Shown here: positions 52,228 to 61,798 of the stretch, piece after piece
Numbering within the stretch: position 1 is the first letter of the stretch
Layout of the letters: the number at the start of each line of letters is the position of its first letter
Assembly: GCA_964498255.1 (NCBI GenBank)
Contig: CAZCGW010000001.1
Location: forward strand, 62,001-126,000
Source: Fluviibacter sp964498255
GTDB lineage: Bacteria; Pseudomonadota; Gammaproteobacteria; Burkholderiales; Rhodocyclaceae
Direction of reading: 5' to 3'
DNA: 64,000 nt
Notes under the pieces: model-generated
What the model was told of the DNA's origin: nothing
Database searches by the model: none
Seen by the model: only the letters and a program-made list of their open reading frames with translations
Program-made: the position numbers and the translations under genes

Positions 52228-52614
52228 GTGAAAAAAACAATTCTGATTGCTGGTGCAGTATTGATTTCTGTTTCGGCATTTGCGGCAGCACCTGCTGCGC
52301 AACCGACGCAGCGTGTTACGAGCACGGGCGAGATCGTTCAGCTCTGTAAAGATAAGGCCAATGCGCAAGTGCAAGCTTACTGTAATGGTTTCGGTCAGGG
52401 CGTTTATGACTCCTACTTGGTGACCCGTCATCCAAAAGCTGCGCCTTCAAAGATCTGTGTGAAGCAGCCTGCACCACAACGTCAGCAAGTACTCGATGAG
52501 TACGTAGCATGGGCAGAGGCAAATCCGAAAATCAAGGATATGCCAGCTGCTGAATCAGCGCTGCGTTTCCTTGCAGAGCGTTTCCCTTGCTCAACCGCCA
52601 AAGCTGGCAAGTAA
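52228..52614 (+). CDS. Rap1a/Tai-family immunity-like exported protein
   Basis: An AAGGAG site at 52216-52221 touches ATG 52222 but is well spaced from GTG 52228, so I use GTG, giving 128 residues. A signal peptide (KKTILIAGAVLISVSAFAA) is followed by a compact domain with LCKDKANAQVQAYCNGFGQG and GVYDSYLVTRHPK. ICVKQPAPQRQQV, ALRFLAERFPC and four cysteines likely in two disulfides complete it. This is the pattern of Rap1a/Tai proteins, periplasmic immunity factors against type VI amidase effectors. No effector or T6SS gene is in the window, so it may be an orphan or have another role. Confidence 0.78.
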   Translation: MKKTILIAGAVLISVSAFAAAPAAQPTQRVTSTGEIVQLCKDKANAQVQAYCNGFGQGVYDSYLVTRHPKAAPSKICVKQPAPQRQQVLDEYVAWAEANPKIKDMPAAESALRFLAERFPCSTAKAGK

Positions 52615-52635
52615 TCTGATTTCGGAGTAAAAACC

Positions 52636-52908
52636 ATGAAAAAAACTTTGATGATTGTTCCTGTTGTTGCAGCATTTTTGACCGGTTGCTCGGGTATGAG
52701 TGATACGCAGCAACGCACCCTGTCGGGTGGTGCTATCGGTGCCGCTGCAGGTGCTGGCATTACCGCTATTGCGGGTGGCAATCCAATTTGGGGTGCTGTG
52801 GGTGGTGCTGCTGTGGGCGCTATCGGTGGTTACGCTTATGACCAGTACGAGAAGTCGAAGCAGAAAGAATACAACCAAGGCTATCAGGCTGGTAAAGCAT
52901 CGCAGTAA
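52636..52908 (+). CDS. Glycine-zipper outer-membrane lipoprotein
   Basis: The 90-residue protein has a lipoprotein signal with lipobox LTGC (Cys18). A glycine zipper follows (GGAIGAAAGAGITAIAGG, GAVGGAAVGAIGGYAYDQY) of two helices, and then a charged tail KSKQKEYNQGY. These YMGG/OmpA-like small proteins insert into or associate with membranes; specific function is unknown. It lies 21 bases after the Rap1a-like gene and shares a transcript ending at the hairpin downstream. Confidence 0.82.
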   Translation: MKKTLMIVPVVAAFLTGCSGMSDTQQRTLSGGAIGAAAGAGITAIAGGNPIWGAVGGAAVGAIGGYAYDQYEKSKQKEYNQGYQAGKASQ

Positions 52909-52930
52909 TTCGCTGCTACTTGCTTAAAAC

Positions 52931-52960
52931 AACAAGGGGCACCCGCGGGTGCCCCTTGTT
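52931..52960. terminator. Bidirectional terminator between the lipoprotein and ilvD
   Basis: AACAAGGGGCACCC (52931-52944) and GGGTGCCCCTTGTT (52947-52960) are perfect 14-base arms, allowing a tight loop. On the minus strand a GTTTTAAG tail follows; on the plus strand the T run is weaker. It can serve both the plus-strand lipoprotein gene and the convergent ilvD. Confidence 0.8.
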
Positions 52961-52977
52961 ATTGGTGCGAACCGTTC

Positions 52978-54834
52978 TTAAGCTTTGCGTGACACCTGGC
53001 TGATATCACGTACTGCACCACGATCAGCAGAGGTGGCAAATAAGGCATAAGCCTTCAGCGCCTGAGAAACAACACGCTCACGTGCTACTGGCTTCCAGGC
53101 TTTGTCGCCACGAGCTTTCATCGCCGCTTCACGCTTGGCAAGATCGTCTTCGCTAACGGCCAGATGAATACGGCGGTTAGGGATGTCAATTTCGATCGTG
53201 TCACCGGTTTCTACCAGACCAATCAGGCCGCCATCCGCTGCTTCTGGAGATACGTGTCCAATAGAGAGACCTGAGGTACCGCCTGAGAAGCGGCCATCCG
53301 TTAGCAAGGCACAGGCTTTGCCCAGACCACGAGATTTCAGGTAAGAAGTTGGATACAACATCTCTTGCATGCCAGGGCCGCCTTGTGGGCCTTCATAACG
53401 GATCACAACAACATCGTCCTCAACCACTTCGCCTGAGAGAATGCCTTCAACTGCGTCTTCCTGGCTTTCGTACACACGGGCTTTGCCGGTGAACTGCAGA
53501 ATAGATTCATCAACGCCAGCCGTTTTAACAATACAGCCGTTTAGTGCCAGATTGCCGTGCAGTACGGCCAGGCCACCATCTTGCGAATAAGCGTGGGCAC
53601 GGTTACGGATGCAACCTGCTTCACGGTCGGTGTCCAGTTCATCATAGCGACGATCTTGCGAGAAGGCGGTTTGCGTTGGGATGCCACCAGGAGAAGCACG
53701 GAACAGTGTTTGAACGCGTTCATCGGTAGTGCGTGTGATGTCGTATTGATCCATGGCCGCACCGAGGGTTGGCGCGTGTACGGTGGGCGTGTCGCGATGA
53801 ATAACACCGGCACGATCCAGCTCAGCTAGTAGACCCAGAATGCCACCGGCGCGGTGCACATCTTCAATATGGTACTTGTCCGTCATCGGTGCCACCTTGC
53901 ACAGGCACGGGACATGGCGGGAAATACGGTCGATGTCTTGCATCGTGAAATCAACACCCGCCTCTTGAGCAGCGGCCAGAATATGCAGTACGGTATTGGT
54001 AGAACCACCCATGGCCACATCTAGTGCCATGGCATTTTCAAAGGCTTTTTTGTTGGCTACGTTGCGCGGCAGTACGGAGGCATCATCCTGCTCGTAGTAG
54101 CGTTTGCATAGTTCGACAATGCGCTGACCGGCACCCAGGAACAGCGATTTACGATCCGCATGAGTGGCTACCAGTGTGCCGTTGCCTGGCAGCGATAGAC
54201 CCAGCGCCTCGGTCAAACAGTTCATTGAGTTGGCCGTAAACATCCCAGAGCAAGAGCCACACGTTGGGCAAGCCGAGCGTTCAACCGCTTCGACTTCTTC
54301 GTCGGAGCATTTCGAATCGGCGGCTTTGACCATGGCATCCACCAGATCCAGCGAAATCACCTTGCCACCAATTTTTACCTTGCCGGCTTCCATCGGGCCA
54401 CCCGACACAAAAATCGCCGGAATATTCAAGCGTAGGGCTGCCATCAGCATGCCCGGAGTGATCTTGTCACAGTTAGAAATACAGACCAGCGCATCGGCGC
54501 AGTGGGCATTGGCCATGTATTCCACCGAATCAGCGATCAGCTCGCGTGAGGGCAGGGAATACAACATGCCACCGTGACCCATGGCAATGCCATCATCCAC
54601 GGCGATGGTGTTGAACTCTTTGGCAACGCCACCGGCGGCTTCAATTTCACGCGCGACCAGTTGACCCAGATCTTTGAGGTGAACGTGACCCGGTACGAAT
54701 TGCGTGAAGGAATTCACCACCGCAATAATCGGTTTGCCGAAATCGCCGTCTTTCATGCCAGTGGCACGCCAGAGTGAACGGGCACCGGCCATGTTGCGGC
54801 CGTGGGTCGAAGTACGGGAGCGGTATTGCGGCAT
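52978..54834 (-). CDS. ilvD: Dihydroxy-acid dehydratase
   Basis: IlvD dehydrates dihydroxy acids in valine, isoleucine and leucine synthesis. The 618-residue protein has CISNCDKITPGML and CPTCGSCSGMFTANSMNC, cluster cysteines of the family, plus MGGSTNTVLH and TDGRFSGGTSGLSIGH. The length matches E. coli (616). AAGGATCT precedes the ATG. It is divergent from lgt across a 117-base gap with a palindrome. Confidence 0.97.
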   Translation of the reverse strand: MPQYRSRTSTHGRNMAGARSLWRATGMKDGDFGKPIIAVVNSFTQFVPGHVHLKDLGQLVAREIEAAGGVAKEFNTIAVDDGIAMGHGGMLYSLPSRELIADSVEYMANAHCADALVCISNCDKITPGMLMAALRLNIPAIFVSGGPMEAGKVKIGGKVISLDLVDAMVKAADSKCSDEEVEAVERSACPTCGSCSGMFTANSMNCLTEALGLSLPGNGTLVATHADRKSLFLGAGQRIVELCKRYYEQDDASVLPRNVANKKAFENAMALDVAMGGSTNTVLHILAAAQEAGVDFTMQDIDRISRHVPCLCKVAPMTDKYHIEDVHRAGGILGLLAELDRAGVIHRDTPTVHAPTLGAAMDQYDITRTTDERVQTLFRASPGGIPTQTAFSQDRRYDELDTDREAGCIRNRAHAYSQDGGLAVLHGNLALNGCIVKTAGVDESILQFTGKARVYESQEDAVEGILSGEVVEDDVVVIRYEGPQGGPGMQEMLYPTSYLKSRGLGKACALLTDGRFSGGTSGLSIGHVSPEAADGGLIGLVETGDTIEIDIPNRRIHLAVSEDDLAKREAAMKARGDKAWKPVARERVVSQALKAYALFATSADRGAVRDISQVSRKA

Positions 54835-54870
54835 AACAGATCCTTTGGGAACAAACAGACGGGCTTTGCC

Positions 54871-54899
54871 TGAGCCGATGGCTCATCGTGGCCTATAAT
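54871..54899. promoter_or_regulatory. Palindrome plus -10 box in the ilvD/lgt divergent region
   Basis: TGAGCC-GAT-GGCTCA (54871-54885) is a perfect 6-base inverted repeat. It lies eight bases upstream of TATAAT (54894-54899), where a -35 box would be expected for lgt. No good -35 sequence is seen, so the palindrome may be an activator or repressor site. The ilvD start is about 36 bases away on the other strand, so it could affect both genes. Confidence 0.4.
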
Positions 54900-54915
54900 T
54901 TCGTTATTCTATCGC

Positions 54916-54935
54916 CACAGCGGTGTTTTGCTGTG
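54916..54935 (+). repeat. Hairpin in the lgt leader
   Basis: CACAGC and GCTGTG pair around an eight-base loop, 16 bases before the lgt ATG. It could modulate lgt translation; no ligand motif is recognised. Confidence 0.3.
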
Positions 54936-54951
54936 AACTTTGCAGGTTGCT

Positions 54952-55740
54952 ATGTCTTATCTGATTCATCCGCAGTTTGATCCTGTTGCAATAAGTATCG
55001 GCCCGCTGTCGGTGCACTGGTACGGCCTGATGTATCTGCTGGCTTTTGTGCTGTTCGTGGTGCTCGGGCGAGTTCATGCCAAGCGCCTACCTGACGCTGG
55101 CTGGAGCAACCAGGCGATTGATGATCTGTTGTTCTACGGCGCACTGGGCGTGGTGCTGGGTGGCCGTTTAGGGTATGTCTTGTTCTATAAGCCGGCCTAC
55201 TTCCTGAGCAATCCTTTGGAAATCTTCGCGCTCTGGCAGGGCGGCATGTCGTTCCATGGTGGCTTGCTTGGCGTGTTATTCGCGATGTGGCTTTATGGCC
55301 GTAAACACGGACGTAGTTTTTTTGAAGTCACTGACTTTATTGCCCCATTGGTGCCGCTGGGTTTAGCCGCTGGTCGTATGGGTAACTTTATTAATGGTGA
55401 GCTCGTTGGTCGGGTGACCGATGTGTCTTGGGCCATGATCTTCCCACGTACAGACTATTTTCCGCGCCACCCATCGCAGCTCTATCAGTTTGCCTGTGAA
55501 GGCGTGCTGCTGTTTGTACTGCTCTGGTGGTATGCCGCCAAGCCGCGACCACGTGCAGCTGTTTCAGCCGTGTTCCTGATGGGTTATGGCCTCGCACGTT
55601 TCGTAGCTGAATTTGGGCGTGAGCCGGATGACTTTCTCGGGTTGCTCTTTGGCAACCTATCGATGGGGCAATGGTTGAGTTTGCCCATGATTCTTGCTGG
55701 CATCGTGATGTATCGCTATAGCCAGCACCAACCTGTTTAA
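54952..55740 (+). CDS. lgt: Prolipoprotein diacylglyceryl transferase
   Basis: Lgt adds diacylglycerol to the lipobox cysteine of prolipoproteins at the inner membrane. I use ATG 54952 (MSYLIHPQFDPVAISIGP), 262 residues; an upstream TTG gives four more. About seven membrane helices are present. The signature AGRMGNFINGELVGR, HPSQLYQ and GGMSFHGGLLG are conserved. A substrate, the glycine-zipper lipoprotein, is encoded nearby but this proximity need not be meaningful. Confidence 0.96.
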   Translation: MSYLIHPQFDPVAISIGPLSVHWYGLMYLLAFVLFVVLGRVHAKRLPDAGWSNQAIDDLLFYGALGVVLGGRLGYVLFYKPAYFLSNPLEIFALWQGGMSFHGGLLGVLFAMWLYGRKHGRSFFEVTDFIAPLVPLGLAAGRMGNFINGELVGRVTDVSWAMIFPRTDYFPRHPSQLYQFACEGVLLFVLLWWYAAKPRPRAAVSAVFLMGYGLARFVAEFGREPDDFLGLLFGNLSMGQWLSLPMILAGIVMYRYSQHQPV

Positions 55741-55757
55741 TTCTTTAAGGAGTAAGC

Positions 55758-56231
55758 ATGACTCGCCCATTCAAGATTCTCGGTGTTCAGCAAATCGCCA
55801 TTGGTGGCCCTTCGAAAGAAAAGCTGCGTACCCTGTGGGTCGATATGCTTGGCCTCGAAATCACGGGTAACTTTGTGTCCGAGCGTGAAAATGTGGATGA
55901 AGATATTACCGCCATGGGCAATGGCCCATTCAAGGTCGAAGTCGATCTGATGCAACCACTGGATCCGGAAAAGAAGCCAGCCGTGCATGCAACACCACTG
56001 AACCATATTGGCCTGTGGGTCGATAATCTCCCGGTTGCCGTTGAATGGCTAACAGCTAGCGGCGTGCGCTTCGCACCAGGCGGTATCCGCAAGGGTGCGG
56101 CTGGTTATGACATCACCTTTATGCACCCGAAGGCCAACGATGAATTCCCGATTGCGGGTGAAGGGGTGCTCATCGAATTGGTGCAAGCGCCGCAGGAAGT
56201 GATTGACGCGTTTGCCAAGCTGGCGGGTTGA
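55758..56231 (+). CDS. VOC-superfamily protein, candidate methylmalonyl-CoA epimerase
   Basis: The 157-residue protein has the two-repeat VOC fold. The expected first metal ligand of epimerases is a histidine in a VxHIAIA-type strand; here the strand reads ILGVQQIAIGG, so glutamine replaces it. A histidine in LNHIGLWVD and a glutamate in VLIELVQAP occupy the later ligand positions. It lies near the mcm-meaB-pccB-pccA operon, so epimerisation of methylmalonyl-CoA is the obvious guess. The substitution and separate strand leave the call open; a lactoylglutathione-lyase-like enzyme is the alternative. A TTAAGGAG site precedes the ATG. Confidence 0.7.
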   Translation: MTRPFKILGVQQIAIGGPSKEKLRTLWVDMLGLEITGNFVSERENVDEDITAMGNGPFKVEVDLMQPLDPEKKPAVHATPLNHIGLWVDNLPVAVEWLTASGVRFAPGGIRKGAAGYDITFMHPKANDEFPIAGEGVLIELVQAPQEVIDAFAKLAG

Positions 56232-56241
56232 GCCAAAAACA

Positions 56242-56302
56242 CACCCATTTAAACCCATTCCCAGGCTTGGACTTCTGAATCGGGTGTAAATGGGTGTATT
56301 AT
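56242..56302 (+). promoter_or_regulatory. Long inverted repeat and promoter of the Fic gene
   Basis: CACCCATTTAAACCC (56242-56256) and GGGTGTAAATGGGTG (56282-56296) are inverted with 14 of 15 matches and a 25-base spacer. GGGTGTA also recurs directly (56282-56288, 56292-56298). TATTAT (56297-56302) with TTCTGA (56274-56279) at 17 bases forms a plausible promoter lying partly inside the second arm. Start of transcription would be at the Fic ATG. The layout fits repressor binding, perhaps by the Fic protein's own C-terminal winged helix. Confidence 0.55.
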
Positions 56303-56309
56303 TGGTGGC

Positions 56310-57359
56310 ATGCTCCGTACTGATACCCTCCAAATTACCCCTGAGATCCTCAGGCTGATCGCCCGGATCGACGAATTCAAGGGTGCCTGGCGAGCTTTGG
56401 GGACGCTGGCGCCAGATCGGCTTTCGGCACTGCGGCGGGTGGCGACCATCGAAAGCATCGGATCGTCTACCCGTATTGAGGGCAGCAAGCTGACAGACCG
56501 CGAAGTGGAGCGTTTGCTCTCCAACTTGGCTATTAAGTCTTTTGATACCCGTGACGAGCAAGAAGTAGCCGGTTACGCTGAATTGATGGATCTGGTTTTT
56601 GGCTCGTGGCAGGACATCCCGTTCAACGAGAACTACATCAAACAGCTGCATCAGATCCTGCTGCGTCACAGCGCAAAGGATACGCGCCACCGAGGGCAGT
56701 ACAAGACCAATTCAAACAGCGTTGCCGCGTTCGATGAACACGGTACACAGATCGGCATCGTTTTCGAAACAGCCACCCCGTTTGATACGCCACGACTGAT
56801 GGCCGAGTTGGTGTCTTGGGTGAACGATACGCGTGATCAGGGTCTGTTACACCCGTTGTTAATCATTGCCATCTTTGTGGTCGTGTTTCTGGAAATCCAC
56901 CCCTTCCAGGATGGTAATGGGCGCTTGAGCCGGGTGCTTTCAACCCTGTTGCTAATTCAGGCGGGGTACGCTTATGTGCCATACAGCTCGCTTGAGAGCG
57001 TGATTGAGCTGAACAAAGAGGCCTATTATCTTGCCCTACGCCAGACGCAAGGCACCATCCGCACGGAAAAGCCTGATTGGCAACCCTGGCTGTTGTTCTT
57101 CTTCCGCTCGCTGGGCGAGCAAGTGCGGCGGCTAGAAAAGAAAGTGGAACGCGAAAAGATCGTGCTGGCTGCATTACCCGAATTGTCACTCCAGATTATT
57201 GAATTCGCCCGAGAACACGGGCGGGTCACCATGATGGACGTGATTAAGCTCACTGGTGCCAGCCGTAATACATTGAAGCAGCACTTCCGAGACCTGGTCG
57301 AACGTAACCATCTGGAGCGCCAGGGTAGTGGGCGTGGTGTGTGGTACGGGTTAAAGTGA
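56310..57359 (+). CDS. Fic-domain protein with N-terminal inhibitory motif and C-terminal winged helix
   Basis: Fic enzymes transfer AMP or other phosphate-containing groups to target proteins. The 349-residue protein has the catalytic motif HPFQDGNGRLSR, with His197. An inhibitory helix is SSTRIEGS (Ser53, Glu57, Gly58), matching the [S/T]xxxE[G/N] consensus, so it is a class II, self-inhibited Fic. The last 60 residues (EHGRVTMMDVIKLTGASRNT) look like a winged helix for DNA binding. That fits autoregulation at the inverted repeat upstream. The target is unknown. Confidence 0.9.
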   Translation: MLRTDTLQITPEILRLIARIDEFKGAWRALGTLAPDRLSALRRVATIESIGSSTRIEGSKLTDREVERLLSNLAIKSFDTRDEQEVAGYAELMDLVFGSWQDIPFNENYIKQLHQILLRHSAKDTRHRGQYKTNSNSVAAFDEHGTQIGIVFETATPFDTPRLMAELVSWVNDTRDQGLLHPLLIIAIFVVVFLEIHPFQDGNGRLSRVLSTLLLIQAGYAYVPYSSLESVIELNKEAYYLALRQTQGTIRTEKPDWQPWLLFFFRSLGEQVRRLEKKVEREKIVLAALPELSLQIIEFAREHGRVTMMDVIKLTGASRNTLKQHFRDLVERNHLERQGSGRGVWYGLK

Positions 57360-57377
57360 CGTGCTTTGCCGAGGTGC

Positions 57378-57857
57378 TTACTCGGCAGAGCGATAGACTT
57401 GAGTACCTTGGTTGAGGAGGTTACTGGTGCCGCCTGGTTTTCTGTAGTCAGATGCTAGGGTGATGCGGCTGCCTAGGCGTGGGTTTTCAACCAGCAGTCG
57501 GTCTCCGGTCAGCAGAACTGCCTCGGGGTGGCAGGCAAGTAACGCCCACAGATGCGCATCGCCACCATCGGGTGGTGTATGAATAGCATCCGCATTCGGC
57601 TCTGACCATTTGGCATTGGCTGTCAATTCAATCAGTATCTGGTCAATTTCTGGCTCAGACAAACCATGCCGTTGGGTGAGTGCTGGTCTTAGCAGGACAG
57701 CGCGATACTCCGCCAATAGCGCTGGCGATAGTACAAAAATCATCCGAGCCGACAGCATGTCGTTCAGAACTTGGGCCGTTGGACTTTTCTGGTCTTTGCT
57801 CAGCAAGCCAGATACGACAATGTTGGTATCAACAATCCACAGTTGCATGCCGGTCAC
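57378..57857 (-). CDS. PIN-domain toxin-like nuclease (VapC-type)
   Basis: The 159-residue protein has the four acidic positions of PIN ribonucleases: Asp in VDTNIVVSGLLS, Glu in LLAEYRAVLL, Asp in DGGDAHLWALL, and Asp in LTGDRLL. The GTG start at 57857 overlaps the antitoxin stop as GTGA; ATG 57848 is an alternative and shortens the protein by three residues. It belongs to the PIN toxin family paired with RHH antitoxins. RNA cleavage as part of a toxin-antitoxin module is expected from the family. Confidence 0.87.
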   Translation of the reverse strand: MTGMQLWIVDTNIVVSGLLSKDQKSPTAQVLNDMLSARMIFVLSPALLAEYRAVLLRPALTQRHGLSEPEIDQILIELTANAKWSEPNADAIHTPPDGGDAHLWALLACHPEAVLLTGDRLLVENPRLGSRITLASDYRKPGGTSNLLNQGTQVYRSAE

Positions 57858-58099
57858 TTCTGCTGTGACTGACGATGTGCGCGTGTTTCTGCAACGGCCA
57901 GATCGGTTGCATCAGATTCTGATAAATAGCTAGCCCGCTGTGATTGCGCGACAAGCTCACGGGCGTTGGACATAGGCTTGATGCCCCGAAACTGTAGGCT
58001 CTCTTCGATAATCGTCCCAATCGTCCGCCCCTGACGGGCGGCGGCCTCTTTTAGTGCCTGATGTAGGTTGTCGTCGAGGGTGATGGTTAGTCGTGCCAT
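57854..58099 (-). CDS. Ribbon-helix-helix antitoxin
   Basis: The 81-residue protein begins MARLTITLDDNLHQALKEAA, a ribbon-helix-helix DNA-binding fold, followed by GRTIGTIIEESL. The C-terminal half (SNARELVAQSQRASYLSESD) is charged and probably wraps the toxin. It is translationally coupled to the PIN gene. Its start codon lies within an 8-base inverted repeat, as expected for autorepression. Confidence 0.85.
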   Translation of the reverse strand: MARLTITLDDNLHQALKEAAARQGRTIGTIIEESLQFRGIKPMSNARELVAQSQRASYLSESDATDLAVAETRAHRQSQQK

Positions 58100-58133
58100 G
58101 ATGCACCTTGGTGTGTTGGTGTTAATGCATCAT
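58098..58133 (-). promoter_or_regulatory. Operator of the PIN/RHH module
   Basis: ATGATGCA (58098-58105) and TGCATCAT (58126-58133) are a perfect 8-base inverted repeat with 20 bases between. It covers the antitoxin start codon and a minus-strand TATGAT (58134-58129) that can serve as -10. This position suggests RHH autorepression. Confidence 0.6.
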
Positions 58134-58172
58134 AGCACTATTGGTTGTGTTTTGGGTTTCTGTATACGACTA

Positions 58173-58210
58173 CCAACAAAAATCCCAACCTAAGCTGGGA
58201 TTTTTGTTGG
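58173..58210. terminator. Perfect 15-bp inverted repeat terminator after pccA
   Basis: CCAACAAAAATCCCA (58173-58187) and TGGGATTTTTGTTGG (58196-58210) pair perfectly around eight bases, with T-rich sequence in the 3' arm on either strand. It separates the propionate operon from the toxin-antitoxin patch. Confidence 0.75.
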
Positions 58211-58229
58211 TGAAGCAGCGAGTTTCAGA

Positions 58230-60218
58230 TCATTCGAATTCGATAATGATCTGATCCACCGACAACGATTCGCCGGCAGCAGCCGAAACCTTCTTCACCT
58301 TACCGTCTTGCTCGGCCTTGAGGATGTTTTCCATCTTCATGGCTTCGATAACGGCAAGCTTCTCACCGGCTTTGACTTCCTGACCAACAGTCACAGCCAC
58401 TTCACGCAGCAGCCCCGGCATTGGCGAGAGCAGGAACTTGGACATGTCCGGTGCCTGCTTTTCTGGCATGAGGCTGAGCAGTTCGGCGGCGCGGGCGCGC
58501 ATGACGATCAGATCAACCTGGGTGCCCCAATGGAACAGGCGGTAAGCCAGTTTGCGACGTTCCAGTTGCATGGTGAAGGGCTCGCCGTTCACGGTGCCTT
58601 CGAACAGGGCTTCGCCCAGTTTCCAATCGGAGCGCAGCTTGAAGGTTTCGCCCGAGTAAGTCACGTCGTAACCACCCTCGGCGTTCTCCACGGTGACGTT
58701 GTGCGAAACACCATCACGCAGCACGACCCATTCGTCACCGACCTTGAGCTCGTGACCAGGCAGCTGGCCAGTGACGGCAGCGGCACGGTCGATGTAGGTG
58801 CGGTGAACAAAGGCAGCTACGCTGAGCAGTAGTGCCGGATCATCGTGCGGTACATCGCTGGCATCAAAGCCCTTCGGGTATTCTTCAGCGATAAATGCCG
58901 TAGTGAAGTTGCCTGCCTGGAAACGCGGATGTTGCATCAGCGCCGACTGGAACGGGATGTTTGATGAAATGCCACGGATCACAAAGCTGTTCAGGGCATC
59001 GCGCATACGCTCAATGGCCTGTTCGCGGGTTGCTGCGTGAACGATCAGTTTGGCAATCATCGAGTCGTAGAACATCGAGATTTCGCCACCATCGTAAACG
59101 CCGGTATCGACACGCACCTGGCCAGGTACTTCTTGCGGCGGGGCAAATTTCACCAGGCGACCGGTTGAAGGCAGGAAGCCACGGAAAGGGTCTTCGGCGT
59201 TAATACGACACTCCATAGACCAGCCATTTAGCTGCACATCCGATTGGCCAAAGGCAAGCTTTTCGCCAGCGGCAACGCGAATCATTTGCTCAACGAGGTC
59301 GAGGCCGGTAATCAGTTCGGTAACCGGGTGCTCTACCTGCAGACGGGTGTTCATTTCGAGGAAGTAGAAGGACTTGTCCTTGCCCACCACGAATTCAACT
59401 GTGCCAGCAGATTGATATTGCACCGCCTTGGCCAGTGCAACCGCTTGCTCACCCATGGCTTTACGGGTGGCTGGGTCGATGAATGGCGATGGTGCTTCTT
59501 CGATAACCTTCTGGTGACGACGCTGAATCGAGCAGTCACGCTCATTCAGGTAAACCACGTTGCCGTGCGCATCGCCCAGCACCTGGATTTCGATGTGACG
59601 TGGTTCTTCAACGAATTTTTCGATGAAGACACGGTCGTCGCCGAAAGCGTTCTTGGCTTCGTTCTTACACGAGGCAAAACCTTCGTAGGCTTCCTTATCG
59701 TCAAAGGCAACGCGCAGACCCTTGCCGCCACCACCGGCCGAGGCCTTGATCATGACCGGGTAACCAATACCCTTGGCGATCTCAACGGCCTGTTCAGGCG
59801 TGTCGATTGGATCGTTGTAGCCAGGAATGGTGTTGACCTTGGCTTCGTTGGCCAGTTTCTTCGAGGCAATCTTGTCGCCCATCGATTCCAGTGCTAGCAC
59901 TTTCGGACCAATGAAGACGATGCCGTTTGCTTCCAGCTGGCGACAGAAATCGGCGTTTTCCGAGAGGAAGCCGTAGCCCGGGTGAACAGCTTCAGCACCG
60001 GTCTGTTTGCAGGCAGCGATGATTTTTTCGATTACCAGGTACGACTCTTTCGAGGCCGCTGGGCCGATACAGACAGCTTCGTCCGCCAGTTCAACGTGGC
60101 GGGCTGAGGCATCCGCTTCCGAATATACGGCAACAGTCTTGATGCCCATCTTACGGGCAGTTTTGATAACACGACAGGCGATTTCGCCGCGGTTTGCAAT
60201 CAGGATTTTCTTGAACAT
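58230..60218 (-). CDS. pccA: Propionyl-CoA carboxylase alpha subunit (biotin carboxylase plus BCCP)
   Basis: The subunit carboxylates its own biotin with ATP and bicarbonate. The 662-residue protein has the biotin carboxylase domain (1-450; ILIANRGEIACRV, KASAGGGGKGLR, EMNTRLQVEHPVTE), a BT-like linker domain (about 480-590), and a C-terminal biotinyl domain with EAMKMEN, biotin on Lys628. Its length and neighbours (pccB, meaB, mcm) favour propionyl-CoA over acetyl- or methylcrotonyl-CoA carboxylase. It follows pccB after 19 bases and ends at a strong hairpin. Confidence 0.93.
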   Translation of the reverse strand: MFKKILIANRGEIACRVIKTARKMGIKTVAVYSEADASARHVELADEAVCIGPAASKESYLVIEKIIAACKQTGAEAVHPGYGFLSENADFCRQLEANGIVFIGPKVLALESMGDKIASKKLANEAKVNTIPGYNDPIDTPEQAVEIAKGIGYPVMIKASAGGGGKGLRVAFDDKEAYEGFASCKNEAKNAFGDDRVFIEKFVEEPRHIEIQVLGDAHGNVVYLNERDCSIQRRHQKVIEEAPSPFIDPATRKAMGEQAVALAKAVQYQSAGTVEFVVGKDKSFYFLEMNTRLQVEHPVTELITGLDLVEQMIRVAAGEKLAFGQSDVQLNGWSMECRINAEDPFRGFLPSTGRLVKFAPPQEVPGQVRVDTGVYDGGEISMFYDSMIAKLIVHAATREQAIERMRDALNSFVIRGISSNIPFQSALMQHPRFQAGNFTTAFIAEEYPKGFDASDVPHDDPALLLSVAAFVHRTYIDRAAAVTGQLPGHELKVGDEWVVLRDGVSHNVTVENAEGGYDVTYSGETFKLRSDWKLGEALFEGTVNGEPFTMQLERRKLAYRLFHWGTQVDLIVMRARAAELLSLMPEKQAPDMSKFLLSPMPGLLREVAVTVGQEVKAGEKLAVIEAMKMENILKAEQDGKVKKVSAAAGESLSVDQIIIEFE

Positions 60219-60237
60219 GTTTTTATCTCCCGGGCGA

Positions 60238-61770
<1,533 letters not shown>

Positions 61771-61798
61771 GGTGGGACTCCTTAGGTGATATCCGGAA

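Noticed and set aside
59244..59897. 217-residue open frame on the plus strand
   Set aside because: It is antisense to pccA and shows no recognisable domain.
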